DNA of 64,000 nucleotides from Proteobacteria bacterium ST_bin16. GTDB lineage: Bacteria; Pseudomonadota; Gammaproteobacteria; Burkholderiales; Nitrosomonadaceae. The stretch lies in contig MSXT01000012.1 in NCBI GenBank assembly GCA_002083595.1, positions 61,340-125,339 on the forward strand. Direction: 5' to 3'. Below the pieces are notes generated by a model. That model saw only the letters and a list, made by a program, of their open reading frames with translations, ran no database searches and was not told the DNA's origin. The translations under genes and the position numbers were made by a program. Positions 40,678 through 49,290 of this stretch are shown here, in pieces (positions within the stretch are counted from its first letter, which is position 1; every line of letters starts with the position of its first letter).

Positions 40678-40710
40678 TGTAAGCGCTTTTAAGGCGCTTA
40701 CAGTTGTTGT
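40678..40710 (+). terminator. Hairpin after the aminopeptidase gene
   Basis: A nine-bp stem, TGTAAGCGC (40678-40686) with GCGCTTACA (40694-40702), is followed by GTTGTTGT. It lies 21 bp past the stop. The trailing T content is moderate. Between here and the next gene at 41093 I see only a 36-codon frame at 40722 without support and the direct repeat listed separately. Confidence 0.65.
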
Positions 40711-40913
40711 AGCGTGTCTGCATGACAAATTCCACCATCATATCGTGCCAGTTTCAGCGCTGCGCATCGTTCACAACCCCAGTGCAAGTACTGCAACAAT
40801 GGAGTGATTCATCTGTTGTTGCCGCAGCCTGACTTTCTTTTTAAGTATTCTTGTTCTTAGGAAAGCGTGAACATCCGGAGGCAGCAAGGAATATCAAGCT
40901 ATTCCGGAATTTT

Positions 40914-40930
40914 CTTAACAAAGTCTTAAC
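40914..40930 (+). promoter_or_regulatory. Direct repeat CTTAAC-N5-CTTAAC
   Basis: Two CTTAAC hexamers 11 bp apart, one helical turn, the layout that OmpR/PhoB-family regulator dimers bind (compare the PmrA/QseB type YTTAAK-N5-YTTAAK). It lies about 165 bp upstream of the SulP-like gene, and such a regulator is encoded right after that gene. A CTTAAG half-site with palindromic flanks recurs at 42446-42451, in front of the regulator itself. Confidence 0.4.
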
Positions 40931-41092
40931 GGAGATTTTACGAAAATTTTACATCAATTAAGATATAAATAAACTGTCAAGGCAATAGAGTTTATTACTG
41001 GCAATAAGTCAGAGGAGAATTACCCAATGTAGCCTCGAACATTAAATCTCTTGTTGTCCATTGTCATTTAATTTTGTTGGGGGGAATAGTTT

Positions 41093-42427
41093 ATGAAATC
41101 GCAAACAATAGAGAAGTCGTTGCCAGGCGAACAAACAGCTACTGCAGCCAAGAAAGCCGGTTCCGCCGCTTTTCAATCGCAATACCTGTTACGCGATACT
41201 GCAGCAGGTTTCATTACCGGTGCAATGGCGATTCCACTAACGGTCGGTATCGCGATCATGTCCGATTACCCAATCAAAGTGGGGCTGGCGACGGTCGCTT
41301 TTGCTTCCTTCATTGGCTGGATTAATGCCTGGTTCAAGCCGGGTAACTACATCGGTTCACCGGGTATCGCTGCGGGGTTGGCGCCGGTGCTGGCAATGGG
41401 TGTTGCTACCTTTGGCTGGGAAAATATGGCGTTTTGTATTTTTCTGACAGCGATCATGCAAGCCATTATCTGGAAATTCAACTGGCAACGGTATCTGCTG
41501 GTTGCGGTTCCGGTTTATCTGGTGGAAGGATTGCTGGCCGGTGTGGGATTAAAAATATTGCTGAAGTTCTCGGAGTTCACTTACGAGATAGCAGATACGC
41601 TGGTTACCGAAGAATTCTGGAATAGTGCGCGTATTCAAATGGTAGCGATCTCAGGTGCGGGTCTTGCGGTATTTTTATTGCTATTCTCCAGATTTAAGAA
41701 CACGCAACCTGCCATTCCCTATTTCGTGCTCATTGTCGGCGGTGTTATTTTGGCTCAGTTTGTCAATGTGCCGATGCTTTTTGTGCAAGATGTCGATCTT
41801 CATTTGCGCTTACCATTGCCGCAGGCGGATGTATCTTTCTTGATGCTGGCTTATATGGTGCTATTTTGTGCCATGCTGGCGATTGTTGACGTCATCGAAC
41901 AGGTCATGAGTAATGCGGCGATCGAGAAAATCGATCCATTACAGCGCAAAACCAATAGCAATAATAGCTTGCTGGCCATCTGGATTGCCAATTTGGGATC
42001 CAGCTTCTTTCATGGCATGACCAATCTGGACGGTTTGGCTAAAAGCACGACGAATAAGCTCGCCGGAGCAATGACCAAGTTTTCCGTTTTGATCATTGGG
42101 TCAGTGGTTTGCTTCTTTACCTTCAATACTCATTATCTTAACTATTTGCCCAAGTTCTCGCTGGCAGCGATCATGATGTTTACTGGGTATAAAATGATTG
42201 CCGGACTGGTGCATGTGACGCATTATGGTCCTTATGCGGTGGTACTTTCTTTTTTAACCGCGGGGTTGGTTTATAAAGTGGGTATTTTTGAAGGTTTGCT
42301 GATTGCGATGGTATTACACGGCATCATTCATTTTATGGTGTTTACCAAACACGACAACTTGCCAGGCAAAACGGTCGTTAAGCGGTACTTTGATAATCTA
42401 AAGAAAGATGGCAGCAATCTGCAGTAA
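41093..42427 (+). CDS. SulP-like anion transporter without STAS domain
   Basis: A 444-residue membrane protein with about eleven hydrophobic helices. The start of the membrane part (DTAAGFITGAMAIPLTVGIA) and GNYIGSPGIAAGLAPVLAMG resemble SulP and xanthine/uracil-type folds. The usual C-terminal STAS domain is missing; the protein ends soon after the last helix. The substrate could be sulfate, bicarbonate or another anion; nothing decides it. GGGGGG lies before the start. A two-component system follows on the same strand. Confidence 0.78.
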   Translation: MKSQTIEKSLPGEQTATAAKKAGSAAFQSQYLLRDTAAGFITGAMAIPLTVGIAIMSDYPIKVGLATVAFASFIGWINAWFKPGNYIGSPGIAAGLAPVLAMGVATFGWENMAFCIFLTAIMQAIIWKFNWQRYLLVAVPVYLVEGLLAGVGLKILLKFSEFTYEIADTLVTEEFWNSARIQMVAISGAGLAVFLLLFSRFKNTQPAIPYFVLIVGGVILAQFVNVPMLFVQDVDLHLRLPLPQADVSFLMLAYMVLFCAMLAIVDVIEQVMSNAAIEKIDPLQRKTNSNNSLLAIWIANLGSSFFHGMTNLDGLAKSTTNKLAGAMTKFSVLIIGSVVCFFTFNTHYLNYLPKFSLAAIMMFTGYKMIAGLVHVTHYGPYAVVLSFLTAGLVYKVGIFEGLLIAMVLHGIIHFMVFTKHDNLPGKTVVKRYFDNLKKDGSNLQ

Positions 42428-42563
42428 CATTTCGTTGTTATTTTCTTAAGAATCAGCGTACAGAGGGTGGATTATCAAATCCACCCTTCGTTGGCTGGGC
42501 GATGCGAAGCTGCTTGGCGGGATCCTAATTAATTCTTCTGTATTTATTGGGTTAAAATGCACC

Positions 42564-43247
42564 ATGAAAGTGCTTGTCATAGAAGATAATCAAGATATCG
42601 CTGCCAGTATTCGCGATTATCTGGAGAACTCAGGCTACTCAGTCGACATAGCAAGCGACGGTATGACCGGATTGAATCTGGCGATTACGAAAGATTATTG
42701 CGTGATCATTCTGGATCTCGGGTTACCGGATATCGATGGCATTGATATTTGCTACCGTATTCGCCATGACGCACACCGCACAATTCCGGTGCTCATGTTG
42801 ACCGCAAGAAGTTTACTGGAGAATAAATTAGAAGGTTTTGAATCAGGTGCGGATGATTATTTGGTCAAGCCTTTTTCCTTGAAAGAACTCGCGGCGCGGA
42901 TCAAAGTATTATCGGAACGCATTGCCCGTGTGCCGGATGCACGATTACAGATCGGCGATCTCACGCTCGATGCGAGCACGCACGAAGTCTATCGTGCGGG
43001 CAAACGGATAGAACTCAGCTCGTCATTATTCCGGTTACTCATGTATCTGATGCAGAATCCGCACCGCGTCATTACCAGAGAAGAATTGGAACGTGTCGTT
43101 TGGCAGGATCATCGGCCAGACAGCGATGTGTTGCGAACCCATCTTTTTAATCTTCGACAGCTTATTGACCGGCCGTTTGATCAACCGCTTTTGCATACGG
43201 TACGCGGTTTCGGGTTCAAGATTACGGACAGGAATGCAGAAGACTAA
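42564..43247 (+). CDS. OmpR/PhoB-type response regulator (QseB/PmrA-like)
   Basis: A 227-residue regulator. The receiver domain has VLVIEDNQDIA, phospho-acceptor Asp in IILDLGLPDIDG, and the KPFSLKEL switch. The C-terminal winged helix (LTLDASTHEVYRAGKRIELS to HTVRGFGFKI) binds DNA. It overlaps the kinase gene by 14 bp. A likely target site is the CTTAAC repeat upstream of the transporter. Confidence 0.93.
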   Translation: MKVLVIEDNQDIAASIRDYLENSGYSVDIASDGMTGLNLAITKDYCVIILDLGLPDIDGIDICYRIRHDAHRTIPVLMLTARSLLENKLEGFESGADDYLVKPFSLKELAARIKVLSERIARVPDARLQIGDLTLDASTHEVYRAGKRIELSSSLFRLLMYLMQNPHRVITREELERVVWQDHRPDSDVLRTHLFNLRQLIDRPFDQPLLHTVRGFGFKITDRNAED

Positions 43248-44517
43248 ACGGCTGAGCCGCAGCATTATCCTGTCGTTTCTATTACTGGGTGCCGTGATCA
43301 CACTGTTACTCGGTTTGAGTCTGGTCGTTGCATTGAAAACGATTGAAATCAACATACTCGATGAAATAATGCACGCCGAGCTTAAACGGTTTCAGCAGCA
43401 AGGCAATGACGCACAGAAATCCGGATTCTCGCATTCGCGCTCAACCATCGTCATTTATTCTGCGCTGCCGGACGAAACGGACACCATTCCGGAATACTTG
43501 CGTAACCTTCCTCGCGGCATTCACGATGTCACATACAATGGCCGGGACTATCGCGTGCTGGTCGAGGATATCGGCGATGCGCGTTATGCCATCAAATTTG
43601 ACGACACCAGCATCCATAAGCGCGAACGTGAGTTCATCCGCCTCGTTGCGTTGTGTGCATTCATTATCTTGCTGATCACGTTTATCTTTGGCTGGAGAAT
43701 GGCGCATTATGTGATCAGCCCAATCAGACGGCTGGCCTATCAAGTGATGGCGTTTAAGAATCAACCCGGCGAGGTTCTTGATTTGTCCGAATTTGGCAAT
43801 GACGAGATAGGTGTTCTGGCGCACAAACTGCAACATTATCATCAGCAATTACAGCAACTGCTGAGCCGCGAGAAAGAATTTGCCAGCAACGTCAGTCATG
43901 AGTTACGAACACCCGTTACCAGCATCAGCATGGCGGCAGAGGTATTGGCGACTAAAAAGGATTTGTCCGCGGCGGAACATGAACGGATTCAGCGCATTCA
44001 ACGCGCCGCCGGAGAGATGTCCGAGCTGATCGAAACCTTCTTGATATTGGCGCAAATTCATAACGAGCCGACGGATATTGGCACACACGAAATGGGACCT
44101 ATCGTCCGCAAAGTGATCGAGCAGCAACGGGTGTGGCTGGGCAATAAGCCGGTTGAAGTTGTTGTCGAGGAGAATGGCCGGTTAGCGGTATCGGCGCCTT
44201 CCGGTATCCTGAGCGTTTTAGTCGCCAATCTGGTGCGCAATGCATTCCGTTACACCGAGCGGGGAAGCGTGGTGGTGACGCTGGAACCCGATCAATTAAC
44301 CGTTACCGATACCGGTGTGGGTATCGATCCCGTGATGCAAGCGCAAATATTCAAAGGGTACGCAGTATACAATCCCAACAACTCGGATAGAGTCAGACTG
44401 GGTCTGTCTATCGTTCAGCGCATCTGCGAGCATTACAACTGGACCATTTCGGTTGAAAGCACAAAGGGGCGAGGTAGCCGGTTTACGGTTAAGGGCTTTG
44501 GAAGAGAAAGGGGATAG
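43234..44517 (+). CDS. Sensor histidine kinase of the two-component pair
   Basis: A 427-residue membrane kinase. It has two membrane helices (about 13-34 and 145-165) flanking a short periplasmic domain, HAMP-like ISPIRRLAYQVMAF, His in SNVSHELRTPVTSI, and ATPase motifs LVRNAFRYTERG and VTDTGVGID. It starts at ATG 43234 with AGGA just upstream, inside the end of the regulator gene. The sensed signal is unknown. Confidence 0.92.
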   Translation: MQKTKRLSRSIILSFLLLGAVITLLLGLSLVVALKTIEINILDEIMHAELKRFQQQGNDAQKSGFSHSRSTIVIYSALPDETDTIPEYLRNLPRGIHDVTYNGRDYRVLVEDIGDARYAIKFDDTSIHKREREFIRLVALCAFIILLITFIFGWRMAHYVISPIRRLAYQVMAFKNQPGEVLDLSEFGNDEIGVLAHKLQHYHQQLQQLLSREKEFASNVSHELRTPVTSISMAAEVLATKKDLSAAEHERIQRIQRAAGEMSELIETFLILAQIHNEPTDIGTHEMGPIVRKVIEQQRVWLGNKPVEVVVEENGRLAVSAPSGILSVLVANLVRNAFRYTERGSVVVTLEPDQLTVTDTGVGIDPVMQAQIFKGYAVYNPNNSDRVRLGLSIVQRICEHYNWTISVESTKGRGSRFTVKGFGRERG

Positions 44518-44521
44518 AATC

Positions 44522-44755
44522 ATGGAACTATCCGCAGTATTGACACCGGCGCCGGAAGGCGGCTATGTCCCTTTCAACCTAGAAACCGGCACGACCTCGC
44601 AAGGTGAAACTGTTGAAGAAGCATTAGCTAATCTGACCGAAGCAACCGGACTTTATCTTGAAGAATTTCTGGTGGCCACAGTGTCATGTTCAATGCTAAC
44701 CATCTCCAAATTTTTGAAAATGTTTAAACTGTCGGTAGTCTCGAAAGGGAAGTAG
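44522..44755 (+). CDS. HicB-like antitoxin fused by decay to hicA start
   Basis: A 77-residue frame with a clear HicB N-terminus (MELSAVLTPAPEGGYVPFNL, ETGTTSQGETVEEALANLTE, LYLEEF). After LEEF the match degrades and the frame runs through what should be the gap into hicA, ending MFKLSVVSKGK. HicB normally binds and inhibits the mRNA-cleaving HicA. It sits 4 bp after the kinase gene. Because its partner is broken it is probably non-functional as a pair. Confidence 0.75.
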   Translation: MELSAVLTPAPEGGYVPFNLETGTTSQGETVEEALANLTEATGLYLEEFLVATVSCSMLTISKFLKMFKLSVVSKGK

Positions 44756-44800
44756 TTCGGAAAACTTGATTCTTGTGATGTTTATCAGTTAGTTATTTCG
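44720..44800 (+). pseudogene. Remnant of hicA toxin gene
   Basis: From ATG 44720 the frame reads MFKLSVVSKGK then a stop, close to the HicA start M-x-KLPVVSGKE. In a second frame VVRK follows, and back in the first LDSC, giving together an EVVRKLDSC-like HicA helix. At least two small indels are needed to restore it, and nothing of the downstream RNA-binding part remains. Confidence 0.55.
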
Positions 44801-44801
44801 T

Positions 44802-44821
44802 TTTAAGAATAGATTCTTAAA
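44802..44821. promoter_or_regulatory. 20-bp palindrome
   Basis: TTTAAGAAT and ATTCTTAAA are perfect inverted repeats separated by AG. It lies between the hicBA remnant and the repeat/SH3 gene, 140 bp before that gene. It could be an operator for a dimeric regulator; the CTTAA core resembles the half-sites near the two-component system. Confidence 0.4.
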
Positions 44822-44961
44822 GTTGTATAGTAACGAATCATTATGAACTACAGATTGGTGCTATTGCCTGAGTACGTGAGCAAGTTGGAGCTGCGTTTAA
44901 TGATGTTGCTACGGCATTGCATTGATGTAACTCTTTAATTTTTCCTAAGGAGAAAGAATCT

Positions 44962-46167
44962 ATGGCGAGTAATCCTCTAAATAAAAATCTTGGAGCTACA
45001 GCATCATTTCATATTGATTCTAGTATCAGAGAGCTTGAATTGGCCGGTATTGCTAAGCAGTTTTACACAATGAATTTAGCCGAAGCGAAATTAAAAAGCA
45101 TTGGCACATTAGGAGCGCTTGATTCTATTGCGAAAAAATGCGAAGCACTACAACAGGGCATGATCGGTGATTTAGCTAACCACTTTGGAGCTACCGCATC
45201 ATCTCACGTGAACTCTATCTTCCAGGAATATGAATTAGCCGGCACTACTTCTCTGGCTAAGCAATCTTCTGTAATGAAATCAGCCGAAGCAAGTTTGAAA
45301 AGTATTGGTGCATTAGGGGCATTTGATTCTATTGCGAGAAAATGCGAAGCACTACAACAGGGCATGATCGGTGACTTAGCTAACCACTTTGGAGCTACCG
45401 CATCATCTCACGTGAATTCTATCTTCAAGGAATATGAATTAACCGGCATTACTTCTCTGGCTAAGCAAATTTCCGCAATGAAATCAGCCGAAGCAAGTTT
45501 GAAAAGTATTGGTGCATTAGGAGCACTTGATTCTTTTGCAAAACAATACGAGCCGATGCTGAGAACTGCAGCTGTAATAGCTAAATCTATTGATTTGACT
45601 GAATATAAAGCAAATCTAAATTTCACTTACTTTCCTAATGAAGATTTATGTGAAATTGATGAGCAAGAAATTCAACAAAAACTTGAAAATATTCAAAATG
45701 CTCGAGATTGCAAATCCTTAGCAGAGCAATTTAAAGTATTACCTAGTTGGTTGCAATTCACATTACTTATTGTTTTATACTGGTTCATCCAGCCTGTTTA
45801 CAATTCAATTGTGGATAGTTATGTTAAACATTATGCTGAATGCTATCTGCCTTTGATATCTTGTAGTTCAGATGAAGATGATAGCAATAGACACAAACAT
45901 TCAAATAGAGACGAAATAAAATTTATCAAATCGCTGTCATTTGAAAACTTTGATTACATTAATTCTCGTTTTGTATTGACTGATTATTTGAATGTCTATT
46001 TAAAACCTAATCAAAAAACGCAAATTCTTGATGAGCTTACTTTAGGAAAAATAGTTATTCTGGTAGAAAAAGAAAGAAATTGGGCTAAAGTTGCTTACCG
46101 GGATGATGATGGAAAGATTTGTCAGGGCTGGGTTCATAATCGATATCTAAAGAAATTTGATAAGTAA
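44962..46167 (+). CDS. Triple-repeat, transmembrane, SH3-domain protein
   Basis: A 401-residue protein I do not recognise as a whole. Residues 10-210 are three near-identical helical repeats of 65-68 residues (each with LGA or FGATAS, ELAG, KSAEASLKSIGALGA, and DSIAKKCEALQQGM). A membrane helix is near 268-290 (WLQFTLLIVLYWFIQP). The C-terminal 65 residues form a bacterial SH3-like domain (LNVYLKPNQKTQILDELTLG, WAKVAYRDDDGKICQGWVHN). AAGGAG precedes the ATG. The gene is clearly more AT-rich than its neighbours, which suggests recent transfer. Repeats near a membrane anchor recall membrane-acting defence effectors, but that is speculation. Confidence 0.8.
   Translation: MASNPLNKNLGATASFHIDSSIRELELAGIAKQFYTMNLAEAKLKSIGTLGALDSIAKKCEALQQGMIGDLANHFGATASSHVNSIFQEYELAGTTSLAKQSSVMKSAEASLKSIGALGAFDSIARKCEALQQGMIGDLANHFGATASSHVNSIFKEYELTGITSLAKQISAMKSAEASLKSIGALGALDSFAKQYEPMLRTAAVIAKSIDLTEYKANLNFTYFPNEDLCEIDEQEIQQKLENIQNARDCKSLAEQFKVLPSWLQFTLLIVLYWFIQPVYNSIVDSYVKHYAECYLPLISCSSDEDDSNRHKHSNRDEIKFIKSLSFENFDYINSRFVLTDYLNVYLKPNQKTQILDELTLGKIVILVEKERNWAKVAYRDDDGKICQGWVHNRYLKKFDK
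44992..45594 (+). repeat. Three in-frame tandem repeats of about 200 bp
   Basis: Units begin at 44992, 45187 and 45391, each opening with GGAGCTAC. The second and third are 204 bp apart and nearly identical, including GAAGCACTACAACAGGGCAT before the unit boundaries. The first unit is 195 bp and more diverged. The close identity of units 2 and 3 points to recent duplication; slippage would change length in steps of 68 residues. Confidence 0.9.
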
Positions 46168-46465
46168 TTTTATTTTCAATAAAAACTCTTTTGCACATCA
46201 GACTGGCTTTCAAACACTAACTCTCAACAATAAAAATCTGTCTTGACTTTAAACAAATCGATTTCCTGATTACTCTCAGGACTGAAAACAAGTTGGATTT
46301 GCCAAAATAACGATCTGATCTCATACGGTGCTAATCCATTCTGTCTGGTAAGGATAGAACGGGGATGCTTCTCGCTGTTTGACGGGCCGCACAGATTTGC
46401 CTATAGTCGCAATTAGATGTGTTCCCGATCCTTACTGGCAATATTCAACGAAAGGAGCATCCGTC

Positions 46466-49288
46466 ATGAAGAAAATCAACGACTTTTCGCGCTACAAAAA
46501 TATCCTGCCTTACGATAGCGAGATCTTCGGCGTGTATCAGCCGATGATCGGCTGGAAATCCAAGCGTATCAAGCAGCGTATGGACAAGGGTTTCAGCGCG
46601 GATTTGAGCAAGGTACGCGATCAACTGTTCAAGCGTTTCCGCGGCAATTTCGAGATGGTGTTGAACGAGCGCGGCATGCTCGACAAGATTTCACGATTGG
46701 ATGTTGGCAGTAACGAGGTGCCGCGCAAGGGCGCGATGGGCAGTTTCGTGATCGAAAATTTGACGCGCGAATTGCCGCCGCTGGAGCGTTACGACGAGCG
46801 CATGTGGGACAGATTGATCGATGCCGAACGCATCAAGACGGCATTGAATCAGGAAGTGATTCCCAAGGTGACGGAATGGTACAAGACCGCGCAGGACGCG
46901 CGGGCGAATCCTCGCAGCGTGGAAGCCGCCAACGAACTGGCGGCGGAGCAGTTGCAGCGTGAATCCACGGTGGCGGGTTATGTGCTGCACTTGAAGCAAA
47001 CCAAGCAGTACGACACCCTCAAGCAATTGTTCTACAAGCAGGACAATCAACTGGCGAATCTGCAAAAGCTGCTCAGTTTTAAGGATCCGCTCGACTACAT
47101 CGATCCGTTTAAGGATCTCGACCGCGCCGGGTTGTCGCCCATTGGCATCGTGCATTTGTTCCGCCAGTATTTCTTTGAATTCGATACGTTCCTCGGTCCG
47201 GCGGTCGGGCATGTGTGGCTCAGTCCGGGCAGCAGCGTGGAACTGGTCGAAGTCAGCACGCGCCGGACACTGGTCGAACGCACGCTGGAAACATCGCTGG
47301 AAACGGTGCTGAGAACCGAAAAGTCCCTGACCGAGGAAGACGAGTTGTCGCAGGCGGTGAAGGAAGATAACAAATCCGATACTAAATTCGGCATGAACGC
47401 CACCGCCAATCAAAGCTGGATCGGCGGCAGCGCCAGCGCATCCGCCAGTATGGATATGGCGAATACGCAATCGAAGGCGCGCGAAGTCTCGCATAAGCAC
47501 ATGCGCCAGCAAACCGAGAAAATTTCCACCGAGATCCGCAAGAACTATAAATCCACTTTCCGCACCGTCACCGAAACGACCGATACCTCGAGCAAGCGCT
47601 ACGTGCTGAACAACACTACTCAAGATCTGCTCAATTACGAGATGCGCCGGAAAATGCGCCAGGTCGGCGTGCAGGTGCAGGATATCGGCACGTATTTGTG
47701 CTGGCAGACGTATGTGGACGATCCGGGCCGCCAGCTCGGTATTGCCAAGCTGGTGCATCTGGCCAAAGGGCCCGAGGTGGGTGAGATACCGCCGCCGGAA
47801 GCGATTCCGATGCCGCAGCCGGTCACGACCGACTTGAACATCGAAATTCCGTTTGTGCCGAAAACCGAAGATACGCTGCCGGAAGACGATATGGACGAAG
47901 TGTACCGCGAAGGCAAGGAAGTGAATCTGGATGACAACGAAGGCTCGCCAGAGCAGATTCAGTGGTATTTCGGCGGCTTCAAGGCGCAATGCGATCAACC
48001 GGGTTACGAATACGGTGAAGCCGGCTTCATCAGCTTTGATTATGGCGGCAGCGATATCCGCTTGCAGTTGGACGAAGTGCAAGAAGACACACCCGGCGCG
48101 ATCCGTTTTTCCGTCAAGGTCAAGCATGTGAACTTCCACAATGTGTCGCCGCTGCGCGTGATTGCCAAGATTACCTGGCAACCGGGCAAAAAGCTGAACG
48201 ACGAGGTCACCGCGCAGAACGAACTGAAAATCAAGGAATTCAACGAGAAAACCAAATTTGAGTACGAGCAGGCCTTTGTCGAAGCGGCGCGCGATCGCAT
48301 CGACAAAATGTCGCGCATCGAAGCGCGCAAGTACGAGGATTTGCGCGAGGAAGAACGCATTGTGGTGTACCGCAGCCTGATCCAGGACATGCTCACCAAA
48401 GGGTTGCCGATGCCGGATGACCGCACGCGGCATGTGGTGTCGGAACTGCTGAATACGATTTTCGATATCGATAAGATGCTGTACTTCGTCGCGCCGGAAT
48501 GGTGGCGGCCGCGCCTGCACCATAGTCATCAAGGCTTGGGCGGCATCCGCAAGCCGTCTTCCGTCACGCCCGCGCCGGTCAGCGCCGCTGCTGCGGGCGG
48601 TTCGGTTCATACGCAAATCAAGAGCAAGGCGGCTAAAAATCTGATTACCGCCGCGGCTGCGATAGTGGAAAACACGCAAATTGCGTCGATGGATACCGTG
48701 ACCTGGGGTGGAGTGCACGATAACCGGGTGGATAACTATTACATCACCGAAGAATCCGATCCCGCCAAGCTGGGGGCTTCGTTGGGCTGGCTGTTGCAAC
48801 TCGATGGCGACAACATGCGCAATGCCTTCCTGAATGCGCCGTGGGTCAAAGCGGTGATTCCGATCCGTCCCGGCAAGGAACGCGCGGCGATGAACTGGTT
48901 GCAGCGCTTGCATGTGGAAGGCACCGAAGGATTGGACGATAACTACGTCGCGCCTGCGGATGAACTGGCCAAAATCCCGCATAGCGGCCCGAACGTGACG
49001 ATTCGTGATGCCATCAACCATTTGTGCGATGTCGTTTCCGATAAGCACGACAAGTCGATGAAAGTGGGACGTTATCCGGGCGATGAAATCAACGACGATA
49101 ACCGTGTTTCTGCTACGCCGGTCGACAAAGTGTACGAACACGGCTTCTATCCGCTGCAAGGCGGTTTTCGTGCGTTGCAAGGTGGCGAGGATTTCGAGGT
49201 GTTCGATCAGTGGGTGGAGGTGCTGCCGACCGATCAGGTCGTGCCGGTGCCGGTGGCTTACGATCCGAAAACCGGGCGGCAGCTGTAG
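46466..49288 (+). CDS. Large uncharacterised protein (940 aa)
   Basis: The start ATG 46466 has AAAGGAG eight bases upstream. No signal peptide or membrane helix is seen. The N-terminal 300 residues are helical and charged. Residues near 300-400 form an amphipathic Ser/Ala/Thr-rich part (NATANQSWIGGSASASASMD) followed by a long coiled-coil-like helix (REVSHKHMRQQTEKISTEIR). A beta-rich domain with WYFGGFKAQCDQPGYEYGEA is near 520-600, then another helical segment (FEYEQAFVEAARDRIDKMSR). A Pro/Ala linker is near 695-710, and a C-terminal domain ends VPVPVAYDPKTGRQL. It is 2 bp from the GH18-like gene, so the two form one module. I recognise no family name. Confidence 0.85.
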   Translation: MKKINDFSRYKNILPYDSEIFGVYQPMIGWKSKRIKQRMDKGFSADLSKVRDQLFKRFRGNFEMVLNERGMLDKISRLDVGSNEVPRKGAMGSFVIENLTRELPPLERYDERMWDRLIDAERIKTALNQEVIPKVTEWYKTAQDARANPRSVEAANELAAEQLQRESTVAGYVLHLKQTKQYDTLKQLFYKQDNQLANLQKLLSFKDPLDYIDPFKDLDRAGLSPIGIVHLFRQYFFEFDTFLGPAVGHVWLSPGSSVELVEVSTRRTLVERTLETSLETVLRTEKSLTEEDELSQAVKEDNKSDTKFGMNATANQSWIGGSASASASMDMANTQSKAREVSHKHMRQQTEKISTEIRKNYKSTFRTVTETTDTSSKRYVLNNTTQDLLNYEMRRKMRQVGVQVQDIGTYLCWQTYVDDPGRQLGIAKLVHLAKGPEVGEIPPPEAIPMPQPVTTDLNIEIPFVPKTEDTLPEDDMDEVYREGKEVNLDDNEGSPEQIQWYFGGFKAQCDQPGYEYGEAGFISFDYGGSDIRLQLDEVQEDTPGAIRFSVKVKHVNFHNVSPLRVIAKITWQPGKKLNDEVTAQNELKIKEFNEKTKFEYEQAFVEAARDRIDKMSRIEARKYEDLREEERIVVYRSLIQDMLTKGLPMPDDRTRHVVSELLNTIFDIDKMLYFVAPEWWRPRLHHSHQGLGGIRKPSSVTPAPVSAAAAGGSVHTQIKSKAAKNLITAAAAIVENTQIASMDTVTWGGVHDNRVDNYYITEESDPAKLGASLGWLLQLDGDNMRNAFLNAPWVKAVIPIRPGKERAAMNWLQRLHVEGTEGLDDNYVAPADELAKIPHSGPNVTIRDAINHLCDVVSDKHDKSMKVGRYPGDEINDDNRVSATPVDKVYEHGFYPLQGGFRALQGGEDFEVFDQWVEVLPTDQVVPVPVAYDPKTGRQL

Positions 49289-49290
49289 GC

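Noticed and set aside
40722..40832. Small frame (36 codons) and a C-x2-C-like pattern (CKYC) in the gap before the SulP-like gene, recalling a transposase zinc ribbon
   Set aside because: Only one Cys pair, in a different frame from the ATG frame, without terminal repeats or further transposase sequence.
46691..49180. An 829-codon open frame on the minus strand, opposite the 940-aa gene
   Set aside because: It is a shadow of the GC-rich plus-strand gene: the product is full of His, Arg and Phe runs, has no domain, and its start lacks a ribosome site. The plus-strand gene has a strong one.
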